Shown here: piece by piece, positions 63,520 to 64,000 of the stretch
Layout: each line of letters begins with the position of its first letter
How positions within the stretch are numbered: the first letter of the stretch is position 1
Source: Streptomyces marincola
GTDB taxonomy: Bacteria > Actinomycetota > Actinomycetes > Streptomycetales > Streptomycetaceae
Length of the DNA: 64,000 nucleotides
NCBI RefSeq assembly: GCF_020410765.1
Contig: NZ_CP084541.1
Location: 3,414,501-3,478,500 of the forward strand
Direction: 5' to 3'
Notes under the pieces: generated by a model
What the model saw: the letters and a program-made list of their open reading frames with translations, nothing else
Database searches by the model: none
Told to the model about the DNA's origin: nothing
Made by a program: the position numbers and the translations under genes

Positions 63520-63999
63520 TCAGCCGGCCGCGCGGCTCAGCAGCTCCTCGATGACGAGGGCGACCCCGTCCTCCTCGTTGGACGCGGTCCGCCGGTGGGC
63601 CGCCGCGAGGACGGCGGGGTGGGCGTTGGCCATGGCGTATCCGGTGCCGACCCAGCCGAGCATCTCCAGGTCGTTGGGCATGTCGCCGAACGCCACGACC
63701 TCGTCGGGCCTGATGCCGTAACGGCGGCAGCGCTGCGCCAGCGTGCTGGCCTTGCTGACGCCCGGCGCGCTGATCTCCAGCAGCGCGCTGCGGCTCGACC
63801 GGGTGAACTCGCCGTGCTCCGCCGCGGCCTCCCGCCCGAGCCGCAGGAACTCGTCCGGGTCCAGGTCCCCGTGGTGGGCCAGGAGTTTGAGCACCGGGTG
63901 CGCCGCGCGGTCGCGCGCGGGCGAGAGCAGCTTCTCGACCGGGGCGACCTCCGAGGCGACGTCCATGGTCAACGGCGGGTACGCCGGCTCGTGGTGGAT
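63520..63999 (-). CDS. HAD-superfamily hydrolase, Cof type (5' end outside window)
   Basis: The C-terminal part of a Cof-like HAD phosphatase that acts on sugar phosphates or cofactors. The frame is open to the right edge, so the N-terminal catalytic Asp is not in view. Visible: a cap-domain end (PVLKLLAHHGDLDPDEFLRLG), the conserved Lys in SKASTLAQRC, motif IV as VVAFGDMPNDLEMLGWVG, and MANAHPAVLAAA. The short open frame starting at 63972 (TTG) is not a real start. Substrate unknown. Confidence 0.85.
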   Translation of the reverse strand: MHHEPAYPPLTMDVASEVAPVEKLLSPARDRAAHPVLKLLAHHGDLDPDEFLRLGREAAAEHGEFTRSSRSALLEISAPGVSKASTLAQRCRRYGIRPDEVVAFGDMPNDLEMLGWVGTGYAMANAHPAVLAAAHRRTASNEEDGVALVIEELLSRAAG

Positions 64000-64000
64000 G

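Overview
The window is a high-GC actinobacterial chromosome segment that carries the replication origin. The most likely source is Streptomyces or a close relative. Evidence: gene order sigM-rsmA-trxB-trxA, parB-parA, rsmG-khpB-yidC-yidD-rnpA-rpmH, dnaA-oriC-dnaN-gnd-recF-DUF721-gyrB-gyrA; streptomycete DnaA boxes (TTGTCCACA); parS sites (GTTTCACGTGAAAC); two class E sortases; CrgA; a fused CydCD. Species cannot be named from the sequence alone.

Layout. 1-3.7 kb: tail of a membrane protein, ECF sigma factor SigM with its anti-sigma factor, and the thioredoxin system behind a SigR-type promoter. 3.7-6.2 kb: parAB with clustered parS sites. 6.2-9.5 kb: the ribosomal protein L34 / RNase P / YidC / Jag / RsmG operon. 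9.5-12.5 kb: dnaA and an 860 bp oriC rich in DnaA boxes. 12.5-22.2 kb: dnaN, gnd, recF, a DUF721 gene, gyrB, gyrA and a DUF3566 membrane protein. 22.2-25.5 kb: tRNA-Ile, a DLW-39 micro-protein, an HTH regulator, tRNA-Ala and an FHA protein. 25.5-32.5 kb: two class E sortases, pabA, a 59-residue membrane protein, a DUF881 protein, crgA, rhomboid protease, cyclophilin and a DUF5324 protein. Compared with the order I know from Mycobacterium and S. coelicolor, this block looks inverted in place. 32.6-40.6 kb: the cell-wall and cell-division signalling operon (PASTA kinase, PBP, SEDS protein, PP2C phosphatase, two FHA proteins).

41.3-49.9 kb is the accessory-looking part. Seven tightly overlapped genes encode an initiating sugar-phosphate transferase, two GT4 glycosyltransferases, a Wzy-like ligase/polymerase, a MurJ/Wzx-like flippase, a polysaccharide deacetylase and a Wzz-like chain-length protein. 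Together they form a compact, self-contained Wzx/Wzy-type exopolysaccharide pathway, preceded by an unusually AT-rich promoter region. This is the best candidate for an undescribed system in the window.

49.9-64 kb: a short-chain dehydrogenase, then a cydA-cydB-cydCD-histidine kinase operon controlled by a Rex-type operator, hisC, a LacI regulator, a metallophosphoesterase, a membrane protein with a repeated C-terminal tail, and a HAD hydrolase cut by the right edge. From memory of S. coelicolor, this block belongs on the other side of oriC, so the junction near the polysaccharide cluster is probably a rearrangement point.
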